Below are positions 18,441 to 27,277 of a stretch of 64,000 nucleotides of DNA, in pieces. Position 1 is the first letter of the stretch; the number at the start of each line of letters is the position of its first letter. This DNA comes from Pseudomonas fluorescens (GTDB taxonomy: Bacteria; Pseudomonadota; Gammaproteobacteria; Pseudomonadales; Pseudomonadaceae): NCBI RefSeq assembly GCF_902497855.1, contig NZ_CABVHU010000004.1, positions 186,001-250,000 of the forward strand. The letters are read 5' to 3'. Position numbers and translations under genes: made by a program. The notes beneath the pieces were generated by a model. It searched no databases. It was not told where the DNA came from and saw nothing but the letters and a program-made list of their open reading frames with translations.

Positions 18441-19493
18441 TCAGGCCACTGGAATGATGGGCAAGTCCAGGGTTTCAGCCCCGGTAAACCGCGTCATCGA
18501 TCCGGCAATGGATTCATGGGGCACGCCCATTGCCACGTCGCTGACCCCATCAAGCCGCGCCATCTGCTCAACACTCAATTGCACCTCCAGCGCTCCCAGC
18601 GTCGCATCCAGTTGCTCACGGGTCCGCGAACCCAGAATCGGAATCAGCGCGGTGGTCGAACGCCGGGCCTTTTCCCGCAGCCAGGCAATGGCCACATGCG
18701 TCGGGCTGGCTTGCAGTTGCGCGGCGACGTCCAGCAAGGCGTCGAGCAGGGCTGTTTCCCGGGCGCTTTTTTCGGCGTGAACCAGCATGCCGAGTTTAGC
18801 TGCGCGGTTGTCGCTATCATTGCTGCGGTACTTGCCGGTGAGAAACCCGCCACCCAGGGGCGACCATAACGTCGCGGCCAGGCCGAGGGCTTCGGCCATG
18901 GGCAGTTGTTCCCGTTCGGCGGTGCGTTCGGCAAGGCTGTACTCGACCTGAATGGCGGCAATCGGCGCAAAGCCGCGAACCTCGGCCAGCACGTCGGCCC
19001 GGGCGATGCGCCACGCCGGGAAGTTCGACAGCCCGGCGTAATGAATCTTGCCGGCGCGCACCAGATCGTCGAAACCCCGCAGGATCTCTTCCATGGGCGT
19101 TACGCCGTCGCTCATGTGCGCCCAGAACAGATCGATGTGATCGGTTTTCAGTCGAGTCAGACTTTCTTCCACGGCACGGATCATATTCTTGCGGTTGTTG
19201 CCGGTGTGGGAAATGCCCGCAGCCGGTGTAGTCCCCAAGGTGTATTTGGTGGCGATGACCAGACGCTCGCGTTCCGCGGCGATGAACTCGCTGAGCATAA
19301 TTTCCGACTGCCCACCTTGATAACCATTGGCGGTGTCGATGAAATTGCCACCGGCTTGCAGATAGCCGTCGAAAATGCGCTTGGCTTCGTCACGTTCGGC
19401 GCCGTGCCCCCATCCCGTGCCGAAGTTACCGGCGCCCAGCGCCAGTTCCGAGACCCGCAAGCCGGTTTTGCGGCCAAATACTTTGTAATGCAT
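18441..19493 (-). CDS. Aldo/keto reductase
   Basis: NADPH-dependent carbonyl reductase of 350 aa with the AKR tetrad visible: Asp53 and Tyr58 in FIDTANGY, Lys83 in ATKY and His126 in FWAHMSD. The TIM-barrel motifs SLTRLKTDHIDLFWAH and the C-terminal cofactor region PILGSRTREQLDATL are intact. The upstream region is AT-rich and carries two TGATCA palindromes 12 bp apart, likely an operator. Physiological substrate unknown; the closest functional class is YajO/YakC-like reductases. Confidence 0.9.
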   Translation of the reverse strand: MHYKVFGRKTGLRVSELALGAGNFGTGWGHGAERDEAKRIFDGYLQAGGNFIDTANGYQGGQSEIMLSEFIAAERERLVIATKYTLGTTPAAGISHTGNNRKNMIRAVEESLTRLKTDHIDLFWAHMSDGVTPMEEILRGFDDLVRAGKIHYAGLSNFPAWRIARADVLAEVRGFAPIAAIQVEYSLAERTAEREQLPMAEALGLAATLWSPLGGGFLTGKYRSNDSDNRAAKLGMLVHAEKSARETALLDALLDVAAQLQASPTHVAIAWLREKARRSTTALIPILGSRTREQLDATLGALEVQLSVEQMARLDGVSDVAMGVPHESIAGSMTRFTGAETLDLPIIPVA

Positions 19494-19548
19494 GGGATGA
19501 CTCCTGACAGGAAGGGCACTGGGCTGGATTTAGATGTCGTGCGATATT

Positions 19549-19566
19549 TGATCAATATGATGATCA
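19549..19566. promoter_or_regulatory. Candidate operator: two TGATCA palindromes 12 bp apart
   Basis: TGATCA occurs at 19549-19554 and again at 19561-19566, about one helical turn apart, inside the only AT-rich stretch upstream of the aldo/keto reductase gene (start 19493). The spacing fits a dimeric repressor or MarR/TetR-like binder. No adjacent regulator gene was found. Confidence 0.35.
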
Positions 19567-19623
19567 TAATATAATTCGTCAAGACCCTTTTTCATTCGCT
19601 CTCGTGCCTTTCAGGCATAACCT

Positions 19624-19745
19624 TGTGGAGCGAGCGAGTGGCGATTCGAGTTGCCCGCGAAGAAGCTGTCACATTCAACGAATGTATCGGCTGCCATGAC
19701 GCCTTCGCGGGCAAGTCGGATCGCCGCACCGCCGCTCCCACAGGG
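19624..19745. repeat. Degenerate REPIN upstream of zapE
   Basis: The left arm TGTGGAGCGAGCGAGTGGCG and the right arm region GGATCGCCGCACCGCCGCTC with CCCACAGGG form an inverted pair with an inner arm pair TTGCCCGCGAAGAAG / GCCTTCGCGGGCAAG. It is more diverged than the other REPINs in the window. Confidence 0.6.
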
Positions 19746-19798
19746 ATTATATGTCCGGCTGGAGATCTCCCTGCAGCGGACGTGGCATACTGCCGCGC

Positions 19799-20917
19799 AT
19801 GAATCCAGACTCCCCCCTCAGCGCCTGGCAGCACGCCATTGAACACAAGGGCTTCGTCCAGGACGAGGCCCAGGAACATGCGGTCTGGGCCTTGCAGAAA
19901 TGCTACGAAGCCCTGCATCAAGGGCGCACGCCGATCACCGGCGTCTACCTGTGGGGCCCGGTCGGGCGCGGCAAGACCTGGTTGATGGACAAGTTCTACC
20001 AGAGCCTGCAGGTTCCGGCCCGGCGCCAGCACTTTCATCACTTCATGGGCTGGGTGCATCAGCGCTCGTTCCAGCTGACCGGCACCGCCGACCCGTTGCA
20101 GGCACTGGCCCGTGAACTGAGCCAGGACGTGCGGGTGTTGTGCTTCGATGAGCTGTTCGTCAATGACATCGGTGATGCGATCATTCTCGGGCGCCTGTTC
20201 CAGGTGATGTTCGAGCAGGGCGTGGTGGTGGTCTGCACCTCCAACCAGCCGCCGGACCAGCTCTACGCGGATGGCTTCAACCGTGACCGGTTCATGCCTG
20301 CCATCGCGGCGATCAAGCAGCACATGCAGGTGATCGAGGTCAACGGCGGCGAAGACCATCGCCTGCACCCGGGCACAGGATTGCAACGTTATTGGGTCGC
20401 AACGCCTGGGCAGACCGCCGCCTTGGCGGACGTGTTCAAGGCCCTGACCGTCGGCCAGTCGCTATCCAGCGAGCCGATCAAGGTCGGCTACCGTGCTCTC
20501 GATGTGGTGCAGTCCAGTCAAACCGTGCTCTGGAGCCGTTACTCCGACCTCTGTGAGCAGCCCTTTGCCGCCATGGATTTCATGGCGCTGTGCGACACCT
20601 TCAAGGCTATTCTGTTGAGTGAAGTGCCCAACCTCAGCGCGCAGAAACGCGCCGGACGCATCGCCCGCGGTACCGAAGATGGCGTCGAGCGGGTGGCGGC
20701 GGGCGATCGCGAGTTGCCGCAATTGTCGGTGAATGATGACGGTGTGCGGCGTTTCATTGCCCTGGTGGACGAGTGCTACGACCGTAAAGTGCCGCTGTAC
20801 CTCGAAGCGCAGGTACCGATGGAATCGCTCTATACCGAGGGTTATCTGGAGTTTCCGTTTCGCCGCACCCTCAGCCGCCTACAGGAAATGCAGTTGCAAC
20901 GTTTCGCCGACGCTTGA
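19799..20917 (+). CDS. zapE: Cell division ATPase ZapE (AFG1 family)
   Basis: AAA-type ATPase that acts at the Z-ring during constriction and is related to mitochondrial AFG1/LACE1. The start at 19799 (MNPDSPLSAW) gives 372 aa, close to E. coli ZapE (375 aa); an upstream ATG adds only REP-derived residues. Walker A GPVGRGKT is at residues 53-60, Walker B VLCFDEL at 113-119 and sensor-like CTSNQPPDQLY follows. The C-terminus ends in EFPFRRTLSRLQEMQ. The DinB-family gene follows 16 bp downstream. Confidence 0.92.
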   Translation: MNPDSPLSAWQHAIEHKGFVQDEAQEHAVWALQKCYEALHQGRTPITGVYLWGPVGRGKTWLMDKFYQSLQVPARRQHFHHFMGWVHQRSFQLTGTADPLQALARELSQDVRVLCFDELFVNDIGDAIILGRLFQVMFEQGVVVVCTSNQPPDQLYADGFNRDRFMPAIAAIKQHMQVIEVNGGEDHRLHPGTGLQRYWVATPGQTAALADVFKALTVGQSLSSEPIKVGYRALDVVQSSQTVLWSRYSDLCEQPFAAMDFMALCDTFKAILLSEVPNLSAQKRAGRIARGTEDGVERVAAGDRELPQLSVNDDGVRRFIALVDECYDRKVPLYLEAQVPMESLYTEGYLEFPFRRTLSRLQEMQLQRFADA

Positions 20918-20933
20918 TATTTGCGAGGAGAAA

Positions 20934-21515
20934 ATGAACCAGCCGCTGTCTCACCATTTACTGACCATGGCCTATCAGAATGCCTGGGCCAATCATCGAC
21001 TTGCCGGGGCCTGGGGCCAGTTGAGTCCGGATGAACTGACGGCGCCCAGGGTCAGTTTCTTCCCCAGCCTGCGCGCGACGCTCAATCACATCCTGACCTG
21101 TGACTGGTTTTACGTGGATGCACTGGAGCGGGAATTGCGCGGCGATGACCCGCATCCCGATTGCAATGTGTTTTTCAAGCACGACGAGCCTTGTTCAACG
21201 GCCGCCGACCTCAAGCGCGAGCAAACCCTGGTGGACCGTCGGCTGATCGCCTACTGCGAGCAAATGCGTGACGCAGACCTCGGCAAGATCGTGACCATCG
21301 CCCGTGACACACCCCAACATGACAGCCGTTTGCGCCTGTTGTCGCATCTGTTCGAGCACCAGATTCATCATCGCGGGCAGGTGCATGCCATGCTCAGCGG
21401 CACCCCGGTCAAGCCGCCGCAACTGGACGAGTTTTTCTGTGCCGGTGAGACGGGGTTGCGGGCGGCGGATTTTGCCCAACTCGGGTGGACCGAGGCCTTG
21501 ATCTGGGGGCATTAA
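20934..21515 (+). CDS. DinB-family (YfiT-like) metal-dependent protein
   Basis: The 193 aa four-helix-bundle protein belongs to the DinB superfamily, whose members often are metal-dependent thiol transferases. Candidate metal-binding histidines are in RATLNHILTCDWFYVDAL and in EHQIHHRGQVHAML. The start at 20934 is preceded by GAGGAG; the frame extends upstream into zapE but without a ribosome-binding site. It follows zapE by 16 bp and is probably cotranscribed with it. Substrate unknown. Confidence 0.88.
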   Translation: MNQPLSHHLLTMAYQNAWANHRLAGAWGQLSPDELTAPRVSFFPSLRATLNHILTCDWFYVDALERELRGDDPHPDCNVFFKHDEPCSTAADLKREQTLVDRRLIAYCEQMRDADLGKIVTIARDTPQHDSRLRLLSHLFEHQIHHRGQVHAMLSGTPVKPPQLDEFFCAGETGLRAADFAQLGWTEALIWGH

Positions 21516-21573
21516 CGTCGAAAAATCGCAGCCTGCGGCCGGACGCGTCCTCCATGGATGGGGTGTACATCGG

Positions 21574-22076
21574 CCCTGTAGGAGCTGGCTTGCCAGCGAA
21601 AGCGGTGTGTCAGCCAACATCTCTGCCGAATGTGCCGACGCCTTCGCCAGCAAGCCGGCTCCTACACGGGACCGTTGGCGTTCACCGACCTGGCGTGCGC
21701 TGAAAATCCCCTGTAGGAGCTGGCTTGCCAGCGAAAGCGGTGTGTCAGCCAACATCTCTGCCGAATGTGCCGACGCCTTCGCCAGCAAGCCGGCTCCTAC
21801 ACGGGACCGTTGGCGTTCACCGACCTGGCGTGCGCTGAAAATCCCCTGTAGGAGCTGGCTTGCCAGCGAAAGCGGTGTGTCAGCCAACATCTCTGCCGAA
21901 TGTGCCGACGCCTTCGCCAGCAAGCCGGCTCCTACACGGGACCGTTGGCGTTCACCGACCTGGCGTGCGCTGAAAATCCCCTGTAGGAGCTGGCTTGCCA
22001 GCGAAGGCGGTCCGTGAGCCAACACCTCTGCCGAATGTACCGCCGTCTTCGCCAGCAAGCCGGCTCCTACACAGCG
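21574..22076. repeat. 135-bp tandem array of REPIN units
   Basis: A unit of exactly 135 bp starts at 21574, 21709, 21844 and 21979. The first three copies are near-identical, and the fourth is diverged and lacks the trailing segment. Each unit holds a REP pair (CCTGTAGGAGCTGGCTTGCC and the inverse GGCAAGCCAGCTCCTAC-like arm) around the spacer AGCCAACATCTCTGCCGAAT, followed by the joining segment ACCGTTGGCGTTCACCGACC. The unit length is divisible by three, so both strands show long repetitive open frames that are not genes. Confidence 0.95.
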
Positions 22077-22082
22077 GATCGG

Positions 22083-22286
22083 TCATTTCGGCTTGTAGGA
22101 CTCGGTCACTTGCGCGGTCTGATCGTCCGGGACCCGGAACTGCGAACCTGTGTGCTCCTGGGCCTGCTGCTGACTGAGCCGCAGGCTGTCGTAGTAATAC
22201 CGCATCCGTTCTGCCCCACCTTCGGCCAGTGCGGTGGCCGAGACGAACGTCATCAGGCCGGCGATGATCAGGGGTGTACGTTTCAT
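22083..22286 (-). CDS. Small secreted hypothetical protein (67 aa)
   Basis: I cannot assign a function. The start at 22286 (MKRTPLIIAG) has GGGAGG upstream and begins a signal peptide ending in ATALA-EGG. The mature part of about 45 residues contains GGAERMRYYYDSLRLSQQQAQ. The AEGG...ER opening faintly resembles Pseudomonas PtrA-like small periplasmic proteins, but the rest does not obviously match. It lies between the REPIN array and the TonB-dependent receptor gene. Confidence 0.65.
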   Translation of the reverse strand: MKRTPLIIAGLMTFVSATALAEGGAERMRYYYDSLRLSQQQAQEHTGSQFRVPDDQTAQVTESYKPK

Positions 22287-22386
22287 GGTGTGCCTCCCAT
22301 CAGGAATTAGGGTGCCTTTCGTCCATGCTCCAATGCAATGTCGAAGGTCCATTATCTGCCGATTCCGTTAAGCGGGCGTTAAAACG

Positions 22387-24624
22387 CTAGAGCTTCCAGT
22401 CCAGGCTCAGGGTGACCGTGCGCGGGTCACCCCAGAACACGCCGTTGTAGAAGCCGACGTTGTCGTAATACTTTTCGTCGAACAGGTTATCGACATTCAG
22501 CGAAGCGGACAGATGCCGGTCGAACTCATAGCGCGACATCAGTCTGACGACGGAATAAGCCTCCTGGCGGATGTTCGCGCTTGCGGTGATCACCTCACCG
22601 TCGGCGTCGCGTCCGATCGGGCGACTGGCGGCGCGGTACACGTCGCTCTGCCAGTTCACCGCGCCGCCCACGGTCAGTGCCTGCCAGTCGCCGGGCAGGC
22701 GATAGGCTGTGGACAGGCGCAGCATATTCAGTGGCTGGTTGGTGTTGGCGCGTTGCTTTTCGCCATTGGCCGAATGGGTGTAGGTGTAGCCGGCCGTCAT
22801 GTTCCAGCCGGCCATGACCTCGCCCGAAACCTCGGCTTCGAAGCCCTGGACCTTGTTGCCTTTCCCGCCTGACTTGAAGAACTCCTCGCCGGTCACCGGG
22901 TCCGGGGGCACCGAATCGTCAAGCTCCGCGACGTTGTCCTGTTTGCTCCAGAACAGCGCGGTGGCCAGGTTCAGGCGCTCTTCCAGGAGGCTGCCCTTGA
23001 GCCCCAACTCATAGTTGCTGCCCACCACCGGTTCGAGGTATTTGCGGTTGCTGTCGCGATTGGACTGCGGTTTGAAAATGTCGGTGTAGCTGACGTACAC
23101 GGTGTATTCGGGTGTGAGGTCGTAAAGCAGCCCGGCGTAAGGCGTCCAGATGTCGTTGTGTTGCTGGCGGGTGGCATCGACGCTTTCCAGCTGCAGGTTA
23201 TCGTCATAGCTGTTGGTCTTGCTCGAGGCTTTCCAGCTGCCATAACGACTCCCGAGCACCGCGTGCAGCTCATCCGTCAGGCTCAGACGAGTGGCCAGAT
23301 AACCGGCTTTCTGGCGGGTACTGTCTTTTGATCCTGTAAGGCCGGTGACGGTATCGGGATACTTGGCGATGTTGCCCATGTATTTCCAGTCGGGAATGTT
23401 CAAGTAGTCCGGCGGCAGTGCGCCTTGGACCAGGTAGGGGCTTTCTTCACTGCGCTCGGCTTCGCCATACCCGAGCATCATTTCGTGTTCCCGTCCGAAC
23501 AGCGAGTAGGGCCCCGCCACGTTGAAGTCATAAGCCTTCATCTTCTGCGTCCCGAGCATGTGGCCCAGGTAGGCGGTCATGCCGCTGCGGTCCTCGTTCG
23601 GGAAGCCGCCACCACCGTAATACAACTTGCCGTCGGTATCGCTTTCGCGGTGGGTGTAGGCCGCTTTGAAATGCCAGCCGGCGCCCAGTTGTTGCTCCAG
23701 CGTGGCGAATGCTGTCTTGTCCTTGATCGGCCAGGAACTCCAGGACGTGGCCATATTGGTGGAGCGTCCCAGGTTCGCTTTGCCACCGTCGGAATTCCAG
23801 TACGGCAAGGTGCCATAGGAGGAGCCCTGCACGTGTTTATTCTGATAGTCGTAACCCACGGCCAGCACGGTGTCGTCGGTCAAATCGGCTTCGAGAATGC
23901 CGTAACCGACTTCCCGTTGTTGCTGATACTTGTCACGGAACGAGTCGGCATCGCGATAGGCCAGCACGCCGCGACCCCGCAGGCGGCCGTCAAGGGCCAG
24001 CGGGCCGCCGACATCCAGGTAACTGTAATAGTCGTCATAACTGCCACCGCTGACACCGGTCTGGACTTGCCACTGCGCTGTCGGTCGCTTGCGCACCATG
24101 TTGATGGTGGCCGACGGGTCGCCCGCACCCGTGGTCAGGCCGGTCGCACCGCGAACCACTTCGATGCGGTCGTAGATGATGGTGTCCGAGTCGGATTTCA
24201 TGTAGCTGAAGGTATTGAGCATGCCATCGACCTGGAAATTGCTGATCGTATAGCCGCGGGAGGAATAGCTGACCCGGTCCGAGTCGTTGTGCTGGACCAC
24301 TATGCCTGTGGTCTGGCCCATGGCTTCGGACAGCGAGCCGAGCTTGAAGTCGTCCATCTGCTGACGGGTGACCACGGACACCGATTGCGGCGTTTCCTTG
24401 ATCGACAGGTTCAGGCGGGTGGCGGTGCTCATGGCGCCGGTGGTGTAGGACTCGGTGTTTTCGGTGGTGCTGGCCAACCCCATGGCGGTCACATTGGTGG
24501 CGCCCAGTTCAAGGGCGCTGCCGGATTCTGGATCAGAACCGGTTTCAGCCAGCAGATCAGGGCACAGGGCGGCACTGCAAAGGCCCAGGGTAAAGGTCAT
24601 GGAACGGGTGATAGGCGCGAACAT
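22387..24624 (-). CDS. TonB-dependent siderophore receptor
   Basis: Outer-membrane receptor importing a ferric siderophore with TonB energy. The start at 24624 is chosen because AAGGAG lies 9 bp upstream and it begins a signal peptide (cleavage near LLAETG); a longer frame to 24669 lacks a site. The plug domain starts with SIKETPQSVSVVTRQQM and contains DRIEVVRGATGLTTGAGDPS; the barrel ends in the typical Leu-Asp-Trp-Lys-Leu. It belongs to the FpvA/FoxA-like siderophore class but lacks the N-terminal signalling (STN) domain, so it should not signal through a FecR/sigma system. A Fur box precedes it. The ligand cannot be read from the sequence. Confidence 0.92.
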   Translation of the reverse strand: MFAPITRSMTFTLGLCSAALCPDLLAETGSDPESGSALELGATNVTAMGLASTTENTESYTTGAMSTATRLNLSIKETPQSVSVVTRQQMDDFKLGSLSEAMGQTTGIVVQHNDSDRVSYSSRGYTISNFQVDGMLNTFSYMKSDSDTIIYDRIEVVRGATGLTTGAGDPSATINMVRKRPTAQWQVQTGVSGGSYDDYYSYLDVGGPLALDGRLRGRGVLAYRDADSFRDKYQQQREVGYGILEADLTDDTVLAVGYDYQNKHVQGSSYGTLPYWNSDGGKANLGRSTNMATSWSSWPIKDKTAFATLEQQLGAGWHFKAAYTHRESDTDGKLYYGGGGFPNEDRSGMTAYLGHMLGTQKMKAYDFNVAGPYSLFGREHEMMLGYGEAERSEESPYLVQGALPPDYLNIPDWKYMGNIAKYPDTVTGLTGSKDSTRQKAGYLATRLSLTDELHAVLGSRYGSWKASSKTNSYDDNLQLESVDATRQQHNDIWTPYAGLLYDLTPEYTVYVSYTDIFKPQSNRDSNRKYLEPVVGSNYELGLKGSLLEERLNLATALFWSKQDNVAELDDSVPPDPVTGEEFFKSGGKGNKVQGFEAEVSGEVMAGWNMTAGYTYTHSANGEKQRANTNQPLNMLRLSTAYRLPGDWQALTVGGAVNWQSDVYRAASRPIGRDADGEVITASANIRQEAYSVVRLMSRYEFDRHLSASLNVDNLFDEKYYDNVGFYNGVFWGDPRTVTLSLDWKL

Positions 24625-24703
24625 CGCAGCCGACTCCTTGTCTTCGAGGGAAAAATTCCGTTTGCTCAAAGACGAAGGGGAGAGCGGGGATTTAGCTTTA
24701 AAC

Positions 24704-24722
24704 GAGAATAATTATTATCTTT
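24704..24722 (-). promoter_or_regulatory. Fur box of the siderophore receptor gene
   Basis: GAGAATAATTATTATCTTT is a near-palindromic AT-rich 19-mer matching the Fur consensus GATAATGATAATCATTATC at most positions. It lies 80 bp upstream of the receptor start and in otherwise GC-rich DNA, so iron repression is likely. Confidence 0.7.
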
Positions 24723-24773
24723 GCGATGTTGCTGTCAGATTAATCCCTGGTCAGGGCGCTGCGATGGATTCTT

Positions 24774-24877
24774 TGTAGGAGCGAGCTTGCTCGCGATGGA
24801 TGTTAACGATGACGCGTTTTAACTGACTGAACGCGGTGCTCTTGAATCCATCGCGAGCAAGCTCGCTCCTACAGGGG
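24774..24877. repeat. REPIN between receptor promoter and cptA end
   Basis: Inverted arms TGTAGGAGCGAGCTTGCTCG and GAGCAAGCTCGCTCCTACAG enclose a spacer with GTTAACGATGACGCG, the reverse complement of the spacer in the REPIN at 9565. It ends 3 bp from the cptA stop codon and may shape that transcript's 3' end. Confidence 0.9.
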
Positions 24878-24879
24878 AT

Positions 24880-26625
24880 CTACTTCTGGACAAGCTCCGG
24901 GGCAGGTGGCAATGCCTTTGGTTTCATCAGGCTGAAGTCGATCAGCGGCCGCTGCTGGCGCTCGTAGGGGTTGCCGATCATCAAGGGCCGGGGCTTGAAG
25001 CTGTCGCTGACCAGGCTCTTGCTGCGATCGAGTTCATCGAAGCTGAGCCCTGCGAGATCGGCCCAGGTATGAATCAGGTGCGAGCTGCTGTACGGCCGCC
25101 CCAGATCGCCGGCAAAGCTCCAGTCATGGGTTTCGCGCCATTTAGGCGAGGCCCAGGCCATGAACGGGATGGTGTACATCGGCGCCGTCGGCTTGCTTTC
25201 GTTGCGTCCCAGGGTGCTATGGCCAGGGGAGTCGAACACATCTTCCCCATGGTCGGAAAGGTACAGCAGGAACCCGTTCGGATCGGATTTGGCGAAGTCC
25301 TTGATCAGGCTCGAGACCACAAAGTCGTTGTACAGCACCGCATTGTCGTAGCTGTTGTAGGTCGGCAACTGATCGTCGCGCACGCCTGGCGGAACACCCT
25401 GGCGGTCCTTGAACTTGTCGAAGGTCGATGGATAGCGGTATTGATAGCTCATGTGCGTGCCGAGCAGGTGCACGACGATCAGCTTGCGCGGCGCGGCGTC
25501 TGTCAGGGCCTTGTTGAACGGCGCGATCACATCGCCATCGTACTGGGCGGCGTTCTGATTGCGGTTGTTGTTCAGGTACACCTGCTCGTCGGCCTGCTGG
25601 GAGAAGGTCGTCAACATGGTGTTGCGCTTGGTCATGGTCTGCTGGTTGGTGATCCAGAAGGTCTTGTAGCCCGCCTGTTTCATCATGCTCACCAGCGACG
25701 GGGTCGACAGGTACAGGTCCGGGTTGTCTTCGTCGGCGAAGGTCAGCACCTGTTGCAACGCCTCGATGGTGTACGGGCGCGGAGTGATTACGTTATCGAA
25801 AACCGCCAGCTCATCCTTTAGCTTGTCCAGCTCCGGCGTGGTGTCCCGAGGGTAGCCGTACAGGCTCATGCGCTGACGGTTGGTGGATTCACCGATCACC
25901 AGCACCAGGGTTGACGGCTGATTGGCCGCCGAGTCCTTGAGATTGTGCAATGGCGGGATCTTGCTCGCGCTGGTGAGCATGTCCTGCATGCCGGCCAGCG
26001 TGTCGAGGTAGCGGTGATAAGCCACGGCCATCTGCCAGGGCACGGCAGGCTCGATGCGGGTCTCGAATTTCTCGAAACCACTCGCCAGGCTGCCGGTGCG
26101 GACGGTGTGTTTGATCAGCGGATAACCGATCACCGCCACCAGAATGGCCGTTGCCGCGACCAGCGCCTGTCCGCGGGGCATGTACACCGGACGCAAACGC
26201 GTCCACAGGAACCAGGCGAACAGCGTGTGGGCGAGGAAGGCCGCCACCATCCACCAGGCAAAGTACTGGGTCATGTACTCGCCCGCTTCAGAGGTGTTCG
26301 ACTCGAACATGATGAAGATGACGCTTTGGGAGAATTCCTGCTGGTAAATGAAGAAGTAGCCGAGGCTCGCCATGGAGCAGGCCCACAGCACCACGCCGAT
26401 CAGCGCGGCCAATACCCGGGTCTGTCTGGGGAACAGCAGCATCGGCGCCAGCCAGATGGCGCTCATGATAAAGGCCTGGCGGAACCCGGTGAAACCGGAG
26501 GTGCCCGTCAGCTGGATCAGTAGCTGGGTAATGCCGGAAAAATACCAGAAGAACAGAAACAGCCAGAGAAGTCCTGCCCAATCAAAACCTTTCGCAGACG
26601 TGGTGCTGCGTTTAAACAAAGCCAT
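24880..26625 (-). CDS. cptA: Lipopolysaccharide phosphoethanolamine transferase CptA
   Basis: Inner-membrane enzyme of the EptA/CptA/OpgE sulfatase-fold family that transfers phosphoethanolamine from phosphatidylethanolamine to the LPS core. Five membrane helices occupy about residues 16-38, 50-66, 71-94, 122-141 and 155-171, followed by a periplasmic alkaline-phosphatase-like domain. The nucleophile Thr248 is in GESTNRQRMSLYGY, and metal ligands are in YLSDHGEDVFD. It matches E. coli CptA closely (RPYTIEALQQVLTFA, KTFWITNQQTMT). Such changes can lower cationic-peptide binding. Confidence 0.92.
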   Translation of the reverse strand: MALFKRSTTSAKGFDWAGLLWLFLFFWYFSGITQLLIQLTGTSGFTGFRQAFIMSAIWLAPMLLFPRQTRVLAALIGVVLWACSMASLGYFFIYQQEFSQSVIFIMFESNTSEAGEYMTQYFAWWMVAAFLAHTLFAWFLWTRLRPVYMPRGQALVAATAILVAVIGYPLIKHTVRTGSLASGFEKFETRIEPAVPWQMAVAYHRYLDTLAGMQDMLTSASKIPPLHNLKDSAANQPSTLVLVIGESTNRQRMSLYGYPRDTTPELDKLKDELAVFDNVITPRPYTIEALQQVLTFADEDNPDLYLSTPSLVSMMKQAGYKTFWITNQQTMTKRNTMLTTFSQQADEQVYLNNNRNQNAAQYDGDVIAPFNKALTDAAPRKLIVVHLLGTHMSYQYRYPSTFDKFKDRQGVPPGVRDDQLPTYNSYDNAVLYNDFVVSSLIKDFAKSDPNGFLLYLSDHGEDVFDSPGHSTLGRNESKPTAPMYTIPFMAWASPKWRETHDWSFAGDLGRPYSSSHLIHTWADLAGLSFDELDRSKSLVSDSFKPRPLMIGNPYERQQRPLIDFSLMKPKALPPAPELVQK

Positions 26626-26823
26626 TCATCGCTCCAACCTGAAATCACTGCCTTCGCCGAGACGTGAATATCACCGACGAACGGGGGGCGCGCGGATACC
26701 GAGCGGCCACAATGAGCCGGAGTATCGACAGGTGTGTGTGAAAAAATTGTGATTGCCGCAGTCAGGGCAGCATGGGGGCGTATTGGAAGCAGCAGAAGGC
26801 CGCTTCCGGTTCAAGCAAAAGGA

Positions 26824-27006
26824 TCAGGCGTGGGGAGCACGCTGTGTGACGGGCCAGGACTGAGCCTGGGCATCTTGTGTCAGCAAGCGCAGCTGCGCGA
26901 CTTCCTGCCTCAACTGGTCGCGCTCGTCTTTCAACTGGCGCAATTCATCGCGACGGATTGTGACGTAAAGGGTTTGTGCTGGCCGTGCTGCTAGTAATGT
27001 GCCCAT
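26824..27006 (-). CDS. Small coiled-coil hypothetical protein (60 aa)
   Basis: The 60 aa frame encodes YVTIRRDELRQLKDERDQLRQEV followed by LRLLTQDAQ, a short leucine-heptad coiled coil that could dimerise. No family name is recognised. GCGAGGTGAGCA upstream of 27006 offers a weak ribosome-binding site, and a GGAAGC...GCTTCC hairpin lies downstream (about 26788-26810). I infer a real gene from its protein-like composition, with moderate certainty. Confidence 0.5.
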   Translation of the reverse strand: MGTLLAARPAQTLYVTIRRDELRQLKDERDQLRQEVAQLRLLTQDAQAQSWPVTQRAPHA

Positions 27007-27277
27007 TGCTCACCTCGCAAATGGCTGATTCAACTGTAAATCCGCTCCGACGTCGGATGCTGACTTACTATCGGCGCCGATTTTGATTTCTTTTGCACAA
27101 GAATGGAACTTTTTTATTTTTCATGGTCGTTGTGTCTTCGGCACGATTTCTGACGTTATGAGTCTGGATCGGGCACAATGCCCGGAAACTTCGTCCCGCC
27201 GCTCTGGACTAACCCACATTAGTCGCGTTGGGCTATAACCTTTGACACACTTTATTTGTAGTAGGGAGCATCAGAAC

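Noticed and set aside
21195..22058. Repetitive open frames on both strands over the 135-bp array
   Set aside because: They arise because the repeat length is a multiple of three. The peptide is REP-derived and shows no start signals.
21574..22076. CRISPR-like array
   Set aside because: The units are 135 bp, near-identical throughout and have no unique spacers; the core is a REP inverted pair.
26626..27277. Small RNA genes around 27 kb
   Set aside because: I saw no strong terminator-promoter pair or known sRNA sequence; only a weak hairpin near 26788-26810.
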